Shown in pieces: positions 34,300 through 47,997 of a DNA stretch of 64,000 nucleotides. The stretch is from the NCBI RefSeq assembly GCF_040436345.1, contig NC_133230.1, positions 8,639,297 to 8,703,296 of the forward strand, in the 5' to 3' direction. The translations under genes were made by a program, and so were the position numbers. The first letter of the stretch is position 1, and each line of letters starts with the position of its first letter. The notes beneath the pieces were generated by a model. The model made no database searches. It saw only the letters and a program-made list of their open reading frames with translations, and was not told where the DNA came from. Source of the stretch: Pagrus major. Lineage: Eukaryota; Chordata; Actinopteri; Spariformes; Sparidae.

Positions 34300-34570
34300 A
34301 TATGTTTTTGTTGTGGCAAAGCTGCTTTTATGTTCTGGTTAGGTTTAAACACACAAACCACTTGGTTAGGTTTAGGAAAACATCATGTTTTGGCTCGAAA
34401 TAGCTGTTTTGGTTGTCACAAACATGGCTAGAGATGTCCCGAGATCTCGTTGAAAACATCTGTTTTTTGTCACCAAAAATGCGGCTGGAAATTGTCCCAA
34501 CAGGGTCTCTCACAAACATCCCCTGGCCCCTTGTTAGAAACACCCATAGGACCAACATGTTCTTACTCCA
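34300..34570 (+). repeat. Dispersed repeat with GGTTAGGTTT motifs
   Basis: CTGGTTAGGTTTAAACACAC, ACCACTTGGTTAGGTTTAGG and AAACATCATGTTTTGG match, in inverted orientation, the segment at 52150-52400 (CAACCAAGTAGTTTTGTTGC, CCAAAACCTAACCAAA). Confidence 0.55.
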
Positions 34571-34742
34571 AACTTGTACAAATTCAGCAGTCTTTCAGTG
34601 GCCTTAAGCTCCGCTCTTTACCTACCTACCTTAGCATTAGTTTTGCAAGTGATGGGCTTCATGGTCCGGTTAGATTTTCAAAATACAGCTTGCTGACACA
34701 TGTTTTACATAGTAAGACATATTATGACTTTTGGACGTTTCT

Positions 34743-34860
34743 AAATGACTGTATTATCCCGAGGGGAAATTCTTTTTCACAGCACCGTACCCACAGACTG
34801 ACAGTAGATACACCAGACAGCCATGCATACAACAACACACCGTAAAAAACCCACAGTACC
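34743..34860 (+). repeat. Dispersed repeat starting ATCCCGAGGGGAAATTC
   Basis: TTATCCCGAGGGGAAATTCT followed by a cytosine/adenine-rich tail (CACAGACTGACAG ... ACAACACACCG) is a combination common in fish genomes. Confidence 0.45.
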
Positions 34861-36620
34861 AAACAGCAATTACAAAACCACACTCGAGTTCTAATAATCT
34901 ATCACGTCACTTTTGTTTCCGTTGCCCTCGAGTCAGAAAAAGTGGAAAATCTGTTAATGCAGGTTTAATGATAATGCTGAGGGGTCAAAAGGTAACTTCT
35001 ACAGGAAGGCAAATATTTTATTTTCAACATTGCGCTGCTGTTGTGATTATGATTGCAGTTTGCCAGCATGTCAGTGGCAGAAGTGGCTGGTACAACATCA
35101 TTACCAGAGAATAACAGGCCCCTCACGGGTTCATATCCTGCCCTGAGCGAGTAGCCCCAGAGTGATGGATATTACTAATTACACTCACTGACCTTGCTGT
35201 CATTAAGAAACCATCTATGCAGTGGTTATAAAATCACATTGGCATGCTCGTCAAGATAAATGAATGTCATGCATTATAGAGGCCCTCACAGTCACCGTTT
35301 TGTGCTGATAGATGGTATTGTAGGCTAAAAAGAGGAAGTGGAAGTGAAAGCTTGCTCAGCATACAGAGTGATAAGGAGTAACATCTGGGCAGATAGTAGA
35401 GATGTGAGATATTTTTTGATGATATGACTCACTCCACCTTGCCCTTTCTGTCTCTGTCTTTTTTTCTCTTTCTATTAATCTCCTCTTTTCCTCCTGGATA
35501 GTCACTTTTCCTTGCTTTTTTCAGACTATCTCTCATTACAACCCCCCCCCTCCTCGCTGCTTTGTCATGACAGATAAGGGCGAGAGAGGATTTGTTTTTT
35601 TCTAACTCTCTTCCCAGCAGATAGTCTGTCTTCTGATAAACTGTCATTTTTAGCCTCGGAGTCATTTTAATCTCAGAGGGAAATGTGCTCAGCAGTATGT
35701 GTGTCTTATGCACTCCTCCCGGAGCGTGCACACCCACGCGCTCATATGACGATCAGCAGTGTTGTTGTTGCAAAGATTGTATCAAAAGCGCTATTGATAA
35801 GCAGCGGGAGAGGAATCATCCATCTTTTTTGCACTGTAGATAACCTGAACCCAACACACACACACTTAAGGACAACAGGGAGAATGAATACAAGGTCTCG
35901 TCCCCTTGGAGATTAAACATAAGTTTTTTAAGAGATTGGAGAGTGTGATATTGGACAAACATACTTAGCATAAACAGTTCCTGAGCCTCTTGAGAGCCTT
36001 AAGTGGGGATTGGGATGTTGCCATAAGGGAAGGCACCTATTTGGCCCTAATGGTTCCTGTGTTAACGTTGAGAGGCTGCTCCAGTAATGCAAGTCCATAG
36101 GCTTCCTATGTCCGGATATGTAGCGTTTGCTGATTGACCGGAGAGCACACCAGGACATAGGAGACAGTCCACTATAGAAATTGACCGACTGTAGACATAA
36201 AAGCAGCGCTGTCAGCAGGCCATGTTGATGCTAATGCTGGTGTATTGTTTTCACAAAGAGATGCAGACTTAGGAATAAGTCAATAATTATGAGGACGACC
36301 AACCTATTCAACTGACGTCTTGGAATACGTTTAAGCCAACAGTTGGAGACACAAGTGGGCATTTGTATCGTTCTGTGCAACATTTTTGTAATTTACCAAC
36401 AATCAGGTGATGAATTCCTAATGTGCTATTCATGGGTGAGGACACTGCTTTCACATTTCAGGATCTTTATATTGCCGTGCCTATACGTACATTCAAACTC
36501 AGGCACATGAGAACACTCACACAAAGGACACTTTGTAAAGAGCCAGTTGCTCTTGTGTTAGCAATTCTATGGCAACAGTAGCAGGGAGAGAGTATCCAGA
36601 TTCACAGAGTTAGGGTTAGT

Positions 36621-37446
36621 AGGGCTGCCTCCACAAATTATTTTCATTGTTGATTAATCTGCAGATTATTTTCACAATGAATCAATTCATTGTTCAGTCT
36701 ATAAAATGTCAAAATAGTTGTAAGAAAATGCTCATCACAGTTTCCCAGGCTTCAAATTGCATCTTTTGTCCAAACAACCATCCAAAACCCAAAGACTCTC
36801 CATTTTCGCCCCTGTCCGGTTGGTTGTTTGGTTGGTTTGTAAGCAGGATTACACAAAAACTACTGATCAGATTTCCACGAAACTTTGATTGGCGATGGGT
36901 CTAAGCCCAGACTTATACCCCTTTAACTTTTGGTGTGGATCCAATAAAAAGACAGATCCAGGAATTGTATTCTCACTTTCTTTAACATTGCAAGATAGGG
37001 TGTTTTTGTTAAACTCTCAGGGAATAATTCATTTGATGCGGATCCTAATAAAAATCTGGATATGGCTGAGTTAAATATAGGCTTGATTGAATTCAAGAGG
37101 ACGGCTGATTATTTTCACGACTGACAATAACCAGCCCAAAGTGACGTCCTTAAGTAGCAAACCAACAGTCCAAAACCTAATGGCTCTTCATTACCATCAT
37201 AAATGACAAAGAAAAGAAAGATAATCTTAGATTTAAGATGCTGGAAACAGCAAATGTGTGACAATTAGCAAAAAAAATGACTTCAATTATTAATTATCTA
37301 AATAGTTGGCAACTCATTTTCATTTGAGCTGGAACCAGTGAATATTTGGCATTGTTGCATGGAAAAAATAATTAAAACGATTAATCCTTCATCATAACAG
37401 TTTGCAATTCTGTCAATTGAGTAGCTGACTAATATTCGCAGCTCTA
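36621..37446 (+). mobile_element. Composite repeat: TAGGGCTGC...GCAGCTCTA element with another repeat nested inside
   Basis: The ends TAGGGCTGC and GCAGCTCTA are inverted. The outer sequence has TTGATTAATCTGCAGATTAT, GTCTATAAAATGTCAAAATA and AACAGTCCAAAACC, a repeat layout common in teleosts. Between about 36812 and 37083 it is interrupted by a + strand copy of the repeat at 2170 (GGTTGGTTTGTAAGCAGG, ACACAAAAACTACTGATCAG, GGTGTGGATCC). A partial outer motif (AACCATCCAAAACCCAAAG, ACCAACAGTCCAAAACC) occurs on both sides of the insert. Confidence 0.6.
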
Positions 37447-37580
37447 CATCATAGTACGCCTACGCCTGCGTCCCACTCCATTGCAGTTTGTGTTGTGGTC
37501 ATGGACCTATGTGTAATACTTTTCCAGAGCCCTGAGTTTCTTCTCTGCTTGTGTTCTTTGTAGCGTTATGAAACTAGCAT

Positions 37581-37770
37581 TGGAGACTGTGGCTCAGAAG
37601 GTAAAGCAGGTTGCCCATTGATCATAGGGTTGCGGTTCAATCCCTAGCTGCTCCTGTAGCCACATCGCAAAGTGCTCATCGATGTGTTTGTGTGTGTGTC
37701 AGTTGGTAAGGTAAATTGTAATCGCTTTGGATAATAGCACTATACAAATGCACCCATTCATTAATTTACC
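37581..37770 (+). mobile_element. tRNA-derived SINE
   Basis: The head contains an A-box-like TGGCTCAGAAGG (37590-37601) and a B box GGTTCAATCC (37634-37643) at tRNA-like spacing. The tail reads GCTTTGGATAATAGCACTAT then ACAAATGCACCCATTCA, a SINE tail type widespread in teleosts. There is no clear poly-A or direct repeat, so it is probably an old copy. The tRNA-like head is not a functional tRNA gene. Confidence 0.75.
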
Positions 37771-39811
37771 ATTTAGCAGCGTGTAATGTTGTTGCCGTAC
37801 ACAACTAAATCTTTTATCAGGCCAGTTGTCTGTCAGGTTATCTCCTCTTCTCTCATGGCCAGATGCTCACAACCTTCTGCATCCATGTTGTCTTTGTAAC
37901 TTTGCTCCCCCCCTTCTAAAAAAAAAACACACTGCTTCGAAATCAGAACAGATGGTTCACCAGGTGTGGAGCTAAGAGGCCTTTATATCACTATCAACCG
38001 TGCTGCTCCACCTTGTTGCCCAAATTTAGACTCTCTGAGCAGCGCACCAAACCACTAGACCTATCTGTGACATCCGAGTTGCTGTCTGTGTGCATGTTTT
38101 TCTTCCGTTTACAAGCTGGAGCTGTGTTCTGACCTCCATGCAGCGGCTGTGATCAAAACACGGGAATCAATAAAGCGTCACAAGAGCTGTAGACTCAGCA
38201 CGCGTTCCCTGGATATACTGTATAAGAAATTAACAAGCAAAGAGCACCGCTCTACAGATTTGCAGTGTAAAGGTTAATTGTTGCGGAAGTAATGTTGGTC
38301 GAGTGTGGTCAAGTGAGGAAAGGCAAATTTGAGGCGGAGTGGAGGAGGAGGATAAGATGAGGTTGGGGAGGAGGAGAGGAGATGCAGGGTGGCATATCAT
38401 CTCAGCTCAGTGTTTTTGAGGGGAGTTACAAGAGGCAGGACAAGGAAGGGAGGCATGTGAGAACTGTAAACTGCCTATCGATTGTTGAATGGTGTCTTGA
38501 AACCCCGTTCTCTGGAGGTCGACTGAATAATCGTTTTGCATGGAGGCTTTATACATCATTTATATCAAAATGAAAGTCAGTTTTATATAAGACAGCTTTA
38601 TCCATAAGGTTGCTGGTTGTAAAATGGAATTATCAACGCATTAGACCGAAGATAACTGCTGCACTGCTGAAACATGCAAACTTTGTTTTGCTAGCATTTT
38701 TCCTGCTCTAAACAATCATTATTATAATGACCTTTAACAATCCGCTATCGGTCAGGCTCTGTCTTTACCTACACACCTTACCAACATCAGAATTGGGGCG
38801 GTAATCACACCAACTTGAAGCAGCGATTGCTCAGGTGTGGAGAGGTGGGAAAGTAGTTTTGTCATTCTTCACACAACTACACCTGCATCACTTTTGTGTA
38901 TGAATGAGGGAATTTACATCATGAAAGCCCACAAGATGTTAGCCACATCTCCAGCCATGCCACTGTGTTTTGAAAAACACACGCCTCTTCATTGCTGCTT
39001 GCACGAAGGCCCTCCGTCACACCTACGCGCACCGGGCCAGTTTCTGTCAAAAGCAGGCATGGCTGTTGCGTGTCACGAAGTTACAAAAACTGGGCGATGC
39101 AGACAATCCCTGTCCAAAAACTAAACCAGATCTTTTTGATGAAATATACAGTATAATGGTGTTCAAAGGGCTCTGCACAGTACGACTCAAAACTGTTATA
39201 ACAATGATGTCACCGGGGTTATCTTAGCTTAGTTCAACTTCAGGCTGTGTACACACTGGGAGGGTTTGAAGGTGTTTACAGTAGGTGTACTATTGAAAGT
39301 TGAGGATCAGGAATTTTTGAGGCCTGACTAATGCTTACACATGTCTATATCAAGATGTTTTGGCTTCTGTTTCTTTGTTTTGTCTCTCGCAAATCCCCTT
39401 ATATGATGTAAGTTTAATACTAAATCACAGCTTTTTAAATCAAGGTCTTGACTTCGGAGAAAATATTCAAAATGACAGCTCTGACTGACTTTCTGACCTC
39501 CTCGTCCCACCGCACGTGTCTCAGTCTGTGTGTGGCTCCTCGTTTGTCCTCTCAGCGTGGCTGTTAGACGGTATTTCACCCTCATCTGTACTGACAGAGC
39601 TGTTATTTATGGCCGTCCTCTGGTGGGGGAAAGGAGTTTTACCCTCTGACCCCTGGAATACTAACATGTGACCTCAGCGGACTTCCTCCGGTTTTTATTG
39701 GCACCGGACTGTTTATGTTTGGCAGAATTTCTGTTGTGCCTCAGATAGATGGATGCAGATATGCATGCGCGGTGGTGGAGGAGTCGCAGCGTGCGTGCCG
39801 GCCTGGGACAA

Positions 39812-39832
39812 GTGTGTGTGTGTGTGTGTGTG
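39812..39832 (+). repeat. GT microsatellite
   Basis: A 21-base GT run in palm intron 1. Confidence 0.95.
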
Positions 39833-40243
39833 GCAGAAAGAGAGGGAGGGGTATTGTTGTCCCTGTGCTCTTTTGGCCTGAAGGAAGGAAGCCGTGGAAG
39901 TGTGGAGTTAGAGAGAAGGAGAAAGAAGTGCCACTCCAACACAGCGAGTGTGAAGGGGATTTGAGATTAGTTTCCTCCTGCAGACTCTCTCAGCTTTCTA
40001 ATACAGGTTCTGGGTCATTAAGCCTGAGAGTCATTTTCACAGTCATCATTCTTTCTGAAGAGGAAAAAAATGTTGTGCCAGACAGTGTTATTTTTGCGTG
40101 AGTGTATGTGTAGCCAGAAATCCCTATACTGGTTGCATCTTTCCAGATTTTTAAGTGAGTAAATAATAGTAGCAATTAGTCATTTGATTTGTCCCTAACC
40201 TCTATTTTCTGCCTCTCAGTTTCATTTCATTTCTACATTTAGT

Positions 40244-40267
40244 TGTGTGTGTGTGTGTGTGTGTGTG
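40244..40267 (+). repeat. GT microsatellite
   Basis: A 24-base TG run in palm intron 1. Confidence 0.95.
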
Positions 40268-43200
40268 CGTGTGCTGGCGACTTTCATTATAGCTGCACTT
40301 TATCAGTTAAAAGGTTCTTGCTGTTGTGAATTAACACCTGGGTGAGCGCATTTCTCTTTCACAAAAGCCAGCGCTGTATAACTGGAACCTTCAGAAGCTA
40401 TTTTCAAGGCATTTCATTTTAACTTGTAAAATGACATGACTAGTAGAAAATTTGAATTAGTTACTTAATGTCTTTCATTTTTTTCTGTTTGGTTTAATAA
40501 CATACCTGTTACCCCGACTGTAAGACGGGTAAATAAGAAGGTTTATAATTGGTAAGCGAGCCAACAGTTCATTTACGTGGGCCAGTAATATCCTATATAT
40601 ACCATTTTTTAAGCTAGTGTTATGCAAACGTTACTCAAACTAGAGTGGTGTATTTAATGGGTACTATTTTCAGCCGCAAATTTGGTGAGTTTTTAGGGCA
40701 CTGGGATGCTGTGTAAGGAATTGACTCAGTGCCTGTCTTCATCATAATAAAGGAACATGTCATGCAGTGTGATAATGTGGCTCAACGATGTGTATCAAAT
40801 GGATTTTAGACCACAATGGAGGTCATGGGCACAGGAGAATAAGCTGTAATGCCTCCACCATCCCCTCTATCCCTTAATATGACAGTCAAGTAAACATGTA
40901 ATGTGACGGTGATATCTCACGTTTTGTAGAAATGTGCGTGGCATATGATACGTACAAATGTGAACATGTCAGTGGTTTGCAACAACGTTAACTGCCTATA
41001 CTTTGTCCTGGAGACTGGGCTGGCTGGTTCTGGTCTTTCGTGGACTTTGTTGACTCTGTTTGATTTAATAATTCCAGCACTTTCCTTATGGTTTATCGAA
41101 GACTTAGGTGCATGTAGTTGGCAGGGTTTTTAATCACTTTTGGATCATTCATTATTGCCCTAATCTGTATACAAAAAGTTGGAAAAGCTAGAGCAGATAA
41201 TAAATAAACAACACCCAAAATGCTTTAAGACGTAACTTGTTAATGAAGTCCACTGGGAATCAACTACAATCGCAAGATTAGATCGAGGAAAAGTCATTAA
41301 GTTAGTTTTGATTCTCTCCACAATGATTTTACATTAATTCAGCTTAAGTTGTGCCCAGAACGACCTGGGTGCTGCACCCAGTCTTCCTCATCAACCTGAG
41401 GGGCATCCCATATGGTTGTAATGGTGTAGGCGTTAGATCCGTTCAGGCATTGTGCATTGAAGTGTTTACTATATAATGAAGCACAGATGCTATAAAAACA
41501 AGCTTTAAAAACAATCTGTGCATCTGAGTACGTGTGAGCGTGGGAGGCAAGATGAGTACGGTATGCCGCGGTGTCCAGTTCCAGGTTGTTTCGGTGTTTG
41601 TTTAAGATAATCCTAGATTAGTGGTGATGAGAAGTGGTGTAATCTGCCACTCCTGCCGACAGATAGACACATAGATGGATGGCCCGTGGCTGTCCTGAAG
41701 CCACAGTGTGACTAGGCTGATGCGTGGATCAGTACGGGATGTACTCGCTGACCTTTACACTCCCAGACTGTGTAGCGTTAATAATTCATACAATGTTTCT
41801 CCGACTTTTCAGAACATATTAGTGCATTCGGCTGGAACAAACTGTCATTTTTACAGGCATTAAAAGTTTCAAGTGTAGTTTTTGTTACTGCAAGGACGAT
41901 TTTGTACAGTGAGAACTACAATGTAGTAGTAGCATATAAATCTAAGTTTGGTTTTGATGCATCCTGCCAAAACCACTTCCCATCACCTTGAAGAGGAGAG
42001 TTTTAAATCCTGACTGGGCTTCAGACCAACATGATATCTATCAACAAAGATGCTCAGCGGGATTATTATTCATTTAGCTCCATAGGCATTAAGGTAATCA
42101 CTTTCAGGGCCTGATAGAGAGTGTGTTAAGACTGCTGGTGCCAGAGGACCATGAGCACAATGCTATTAGCTGGTGCTCTATGCAGGCAGCTAATGCGTTC
42201 CTGGAAAGGCCACAGCAGCAGTGCACTCAGCAGGGAATAGGGCTGGTCATTAGTCCGTTTCCTCGACTTCTTCTGCCGTGCACCTGCTTTGAAATATTGA
42301 CAAAAACATCCTTCGTTTCAGTTTGTTGTCGGTATGATGACGAGGACCTCTTCCTCTCTCGATCCTGTCTGTCCGATAATGTTGATCTATTACACCGGTA
42401 TTTATTTGTCTCAATATGTTTCTGTGAGCAGCTGCCAGCCTCCCCTGGATGTCTTCCTTTCTCAGCCATAAATGTAATTACTCTTCTAACCATGCTGCAA
42501 AGATGTCTGTCTTTGTGTCTGCTTTCCTCTCTCCCCGTTTGTTCATAATTTATGAGAGAGGCAGCAGGACACAGGCTCTCAGTGTTCCAACAAGGTGGAC
42601 ATATTCTTTCCCGATACATCTTAAAAATTCATCACAGCTGCAGGATGAACACTGAAACTCAGGTATGAGTGGTGGGACAAGCTTAAAGCTTAAAGTCTGA
42701 ACCCTTAACCCTCAGTTGGTCCGGTGGGGACTTAACTGGATGTCACCTAACTTGAATTGTCAACCAGATCTCTAAACTAGATAGAGCTTGGCCAGTTGTC
42801 ATGATGTGACCTATGAAATGGCAGGCGAGAGCAGCTTAAACATTTGGAAGCAATGGAAAAGCTAGGAAGTGGACCTTCAATTGACGAGCATTTCCAAAAT
42901 CAAGAACGAACATTCAGGCATAAACTTTATGATGATTTTTGACTATTTTTTTGAAGAAAAGAGCTCCGATGAGAGCTTCATGTTGAAGTTAATTAAGCAC
43001 TAATGAATTGGAGTTTCAAGAAAAATAAGGAAAGAGCCTTTAAAAGTACAATGTGTTAATAATTACACAAACAAAGTAGTAGCTAGAAACTTAAAAATAT
43101 GATATTATGCTGACTTATTTTACATAAAATAAAGAAGATGTGACTTTTTTTTATCGTTTTTACTGTAGTTGGTTGGGAGTATGTAACCACTGTGGTGGAT

Positions 43201-45900
43201 CAGCAGGAATGCAGGGATGTTGGGATGTTATTTTCAATGACATTAATTAATAACAACAGGTTGGTATTGGTGTGTGGTTCTACAATGAACAAGAAAAAAT
43301 AAACACTATTAGCACACGAGCACAACAGCAGTGCTAACAGAAAGTATTAAACATTGCTCCTGCTCACGTGACACATTTATTTTGAGTCAGATGTACGTAA
43401 CAGTCACGTTGATACACTGTGACGATTTGTGTTTCCCGTCGGCAGTTAACTTTGGACTGCAGTTGGGATTCACATCGTATGCTGGTGTATTCAGGGGTAA
43501 CAGAGTCACTTCATTATTCACATCTGATGAATCCAACGTTAATTAACTTTATTTAACATCAATTAACCCCAATCATGTGACTCTAGTCTCTGTGCAGTTT
43601 CTGCCTGTCAAGGAGAAACATGTATATTAGGTTAACTCTCCTTAAGTGCAGATAAAAAGACGCTGTGGGTGTGTTCTGCCTCGTCTCTGCTGATGCTCAC
43701 AGTCACCTCTCCCGGGTCGGGATGGTCAGCCGTAGCTTCCAGGCCTCTTTCATACCACTGCTGAACTGATCCAGATGAATCCAGATGCCCTGCCTCCACT
43801 CTTTACCTGAGGGCTGGGAAGGGAAGGAGATTCAGGGAGAAAAATAAGTTCTGTACCTTTGAACGTGGAGCCTTATTTTATTATCCATTAATGAATTTGA
43901 CGTGGTTTGCTTCTCTCATTCAGCCTGATTTTACTCATTGCATCTCCAGATGTTTTTTCCTCCTTCTTGTTTGTGCTGGAGGAGTGGGAAAGGCGAAAAT
44001 TAGAAAGAATGTGTCTAGACAGTAAAGTGTGTGTGCGTTGTACTTCGGGGGTTGATCAGATGATTGTGGTTTTACTTTTTCTCCAAAGGGTCTCCATGTG
44101 ATGATGTGGCTTGGTGGGAGAGCAATGAGCAGTGTGTGGTGTTTGAATGTGTGTGTGCCAGAAATATGTACATAAATCCTGCATGTCACAGAATAACCCG
44201 AACCTAACCCTCTATAATACACCCCTGAGGTTTTTATCAGTCCTATGCAGCCTCTGTGGTTGGACAGTGCACTAACAAGTATGTCAGTAAAATGTATTGC
44301 ATCTTTATATTTCAAGAGGCGCCTGTGTTGTTGCGTCGCATGCCTCTGTGGGGTAAATTAAAGTGTAGCAATCAGACGCAGCCTACAGCGAGATAGAGAT
44401 AGGAGGGATTCGCTCTATTGATATGCTCACAATCCAAGCTTTGTGAGTACCCAGTTGGGAAATGATGCAAGCAAATTTAAGCAGTGACAGTGGGTGTACT
44501 TGCCACTCAGCAGGAGGAGGAGTGACACGATCAAGCAATTTTAACGCATTTTACTGGCACCGGAGAAGGGTGTGTGGGGAGTTGTTGTTGTCGTAGCTCT
44601 TTTGTAAGAGTTTGGTTTGGAACCAGTGCGGAGAAACGAGAATCCCATATGTGTTGTGATGCACTTTCAGTTCGGGCTGGAAAAGGCACACTGCTGCTGA
44701 GATGTTGTTGCCACTTGTGTGTGCTTCATACAACGCCTACAGAAAAAACACAACCTGGGGCACAAGTCAGAGACAGAGAGGTTCTCTTCTTTTCTTCTGT
44801 AAATCGAGCAATCAAAGAAGTCTGGATTTATACGCCTATTCCTTAAAGATATAATATGTAATATGTCTGCTTTAAAGGTCTGCAGACAAGTAGACCTTTG
44901 TTGTACGCTTTGTTGAGTTGTGTACTTACATTGTCGCAAATGTTTCTCAGAGAAACCTTTATTTTCATTTGATTTGGTCGCCTGTCGCTATTACTTTTGG
45001 GAGAGAGTCAGAGATTCTCAAGTAATCACTGAACCATTTATTCTTTGAAATATCAGAAAACTGTGATAAACGCTGAAGTAGACATCTCCGAACATCTTGT
45101 TTTGTCCGCCCGGCAGAGGGAAAACTCAAAGATATTCACTTTATAAAGAAATGGAATAAATGAAGCAGCAAATCTGCGCGACTCAAAAGCTTGAACGGTG
45201 CGACTGATGTTTCAGAACTCAATTGCAACAAAAGAATTTCATTGAATTTAGTTTTAAAAAGAAAACACTTGTGCAGAGAGGCACAGCACTTATGCAGTGT
45301 ACTACGCTTACAACACAGAGTTTGTTGAAGGAGATCATGGCTCCCCCTCCAAAGGAAGGTGTAGTGGAAATTGGTTCCTCTAGGAATGTCATTCCAGATG
45401 ATATGCCAATCCTTGACTGATGTCAGAGGTCAGGAACAATTTTCTATTTGGAAGAGAAGCGATATCAGCCATTAACTACACGCAGAAAAAAATAGTTTGA
45501 GGTAAGATGTGTGATTTTTGAGGGAGCACGATACTATGACAGCCTCGTCCCCTTCTCAGTGGAGCAACAGTTGCAGTCCTTCTACCCTTGCTTCAGCTCT
45601 CCTTCCGTCCATCCTTGAGCTCAGATCTGGAACCTATTAGACCAGGAATCTCCTGCAGCGCCCGGCTAGCGCATTAGCATGTGCTCGCTGACTCTCCCTG
45701 ACAGGAAAGAGAGACACTGATTTAGTGCAAACAGACAGATATTTAACCTCGGTCTCAGGGAACCTGTTGGAAGGTAAATGGCTGGGGAGCGAATGCAACA
45801 GTCAAGGGGAGTTGTTTGTCACAGTGTGTTATATCTCATGTTGGTGGTCCTGTGTGGTTTTGACGCTGTCTTTGTGTCTGTCTCTTTCTTCTCCTTCAGG

Positions 45901-45942
45901 ATGGCTGAGGTGTCACAAGAGGAGAGACTCCAGGCCATCGCT
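45901..45942 (+). CDS. palm: palm coding exon 1 (residues 1-14)
   Basis: The acceptor TCTCCTTCAG ends at 45899 and the donor GTAAGT starts at 45943. It encodes MAEVSQEERLQAIA. Human PALM has a slightly longer and different start before ERLQAIA. Confidence 0.92.
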
Positions 45943-47952
45943 GTAAGTTCTTTCTGAACACACACACACACACACACTTACATGCAGAGTGCACATCAGG
46001 GCACGCTGATGGCCGGAGAAAGAACAAATCATTGCTGCTCGTCGGGATCTGACCGCCCTTCTTAATGACTCAACCTTTTAGATCCCATCTCCTTCACCCA
46101 TTAGAGGACATTGAAAGCTAATGCAGTAGCTACAGCTCACCGCCATTCTCCATCTCTCTCTCAGTGTCTCCCCTCCATTTGCTTTTCCTGTGTCTCTCAA
46201 GACAGACAATATCTACGCCTCTGCACAGTATAGATATTATACTATGAAATATTTGCTCACACATCAAAATGTAACTGGGGATAGGACTCAACAGTCAATT
46301 ACCTTTCTCCGGGAAGCTGCATTTTGTCGCTTTAGTGGTATTAGTCGCAGCTACTTAAATTTTAATTTGTTTTTTGTGAGTAGTTTTACAACGCAATAAC
46401 TCAAAAACTCATAGCAATTCCAGATTTAATCTGAAGACAGTAAAAAGTCAATATCTGTTAGCATGTCTCATCAGAAATGTCCTCCAGGCACTTGATGTAG
46501 TATGATTATTAGTTTCTTTTAAAGGTGCAATATGACAGAATTGGCCATCTTTCGAATTTACGCTCAAAACAAACAGTGGACACCAGCGTAACCAGAAGCT
46601 GCTGATAAACTCCGGCCGCACTTTAGCTTGGTTAGCCGCACATCTAGCGGTCCAAACTGGGAGCTCGGCGCACCAGGGGAGTGCTAAGACCGTGGTGTTC
46701 TATAAAAACATCTCATTCATAATGCTCTCAGTATTATTAATCATAATGTGGATGTGTTGTAACAGGAGAAGAGGAAGAGGCAGACAGAGATTGAAAACAA
46801 GAGGAGGCAGCTGGATGATGACCGACGGCAACTCCAGCATCTCAAGGTACACACACCCCCACACAGACACACACACACACTCTGTAGGCATAAACATTTT
46901 GCTCATGCCCTGTTTGTACTACTCCTGTGGGAATACTATTGGCGTAAGTAGGTTATATGAGAATAAAACATTAATATTTTAAACAATATATGCAAAATAT
47001 ATATATGTAAACAGGTGGAGCACTTGTTTGCTCATGTTTAGAAGCCAAACTCTCAAACACTGTCCTCATAGGCCATTTTGCAGATTTGAGACCAAAGAAA
47101 TAGTGCAATATTGAGCTTTAATCGTACCTCGACACTATCAGAGCTTGTCCAAACCTTTACACAGAAACAAGACTGTTCAAGGATTTGGACAAGCTTCACA
47201 ACCTTAATACTTTCCTGTCCTCAGCAGTGGTATACATGGGATACATGTTTCCAGGTAAACTGTTAATTTGTCCTGATTTCGAATTGGGTCCTTGCACACC
47301 TTTACCTGTATCCTTAATGGCTGTCGCGAAACACACACTGAATCATCACAGAACTGAAAAAAGACAACAAATCTCCTCGTCCATACTCCTCATATGTTGC
47401 TCAGCAGATCTGTCCATCCTGTTTGGCTAAGGGACAAACATACTATACCCCCCCTTTGTCCCTTTGTCTTTTTACTGTGAAGAAAAATTGCCAAGGTTGA
47501 TTCAAAATATCTTCGCTGCCATGACGCACATTTCTACTGTCTTTATATATACATCGTTGATCAACGTCACCTCACCTTGATTTGCAAAATTCCACCATCC
47601 TGCACGCCGTGGGTATATTTGCACCTAGAACTGTATTTGACATCTTCAGAGAACACTTTGTTTGAAATGTTCTGGAGCTCTCACACTGATAGTAGAAATC
47701 TTTCTGGGTGGACCGTGAACCCCTACACGCCTCTCCCTTTACTCTTACCAGGAAGCTTACAGGAACACTTCAACGCGGTTCTGCATTTTTTCGGTAAATA
47801 AACTTACGTGAGACACTTCAGCAATTAAATTAAACCGAGCAATTCCTTTCAAATCTATCAGCCCCACATTGTTAGATACTCCCTAACTACTGTTGTCACG
47901 GAATGTTCAGAATGGACACCAGATAACACCAGCAGCTCCTCCACATGCTGTT

Positions 47953-47997
<45 letters not shown>

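Larger units (their letters stand above)
30744..45899 (+). other. palm: palm intron 1 (15.2 kb), repeat-bearing
   Basis: No exon was recognised. Identified content: GT microsatellites (31635, 39812, 40244), a palindromic element (32153-32822) with a nested hairpin, a TTAGG-type repeat (34300-34570), a GAGGGGAAATTC repeat (34743-34860), a composite repeat (36621-37446) and a tRNA-derived SINE (37581-37770). The stretches 37900-39700 and 40300-45890 appear unique and could hold regulatory sequence, but I cannot identify any. Confidence 0.55.

Noticed and set aside
37590..37643. Possible tRNA gene
   Set aside because: The A and B boxes are present, but the cloverleaf is not evident and the downstream tail is that of a SINE.
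42123..42548. 141-codon open frame in palm intron 1
   Set aside because: It starts with GTG, has no recognisable domain, and its Cys/Leu-rich composition is that of random intronic sequence.
45223..45420. 65-codon open frame shortly before palm coding exon 1
   Set aside because: It was considered as an alternative palm start, but it does not match paralemmin, and no donor joins it in frame to exon 1.
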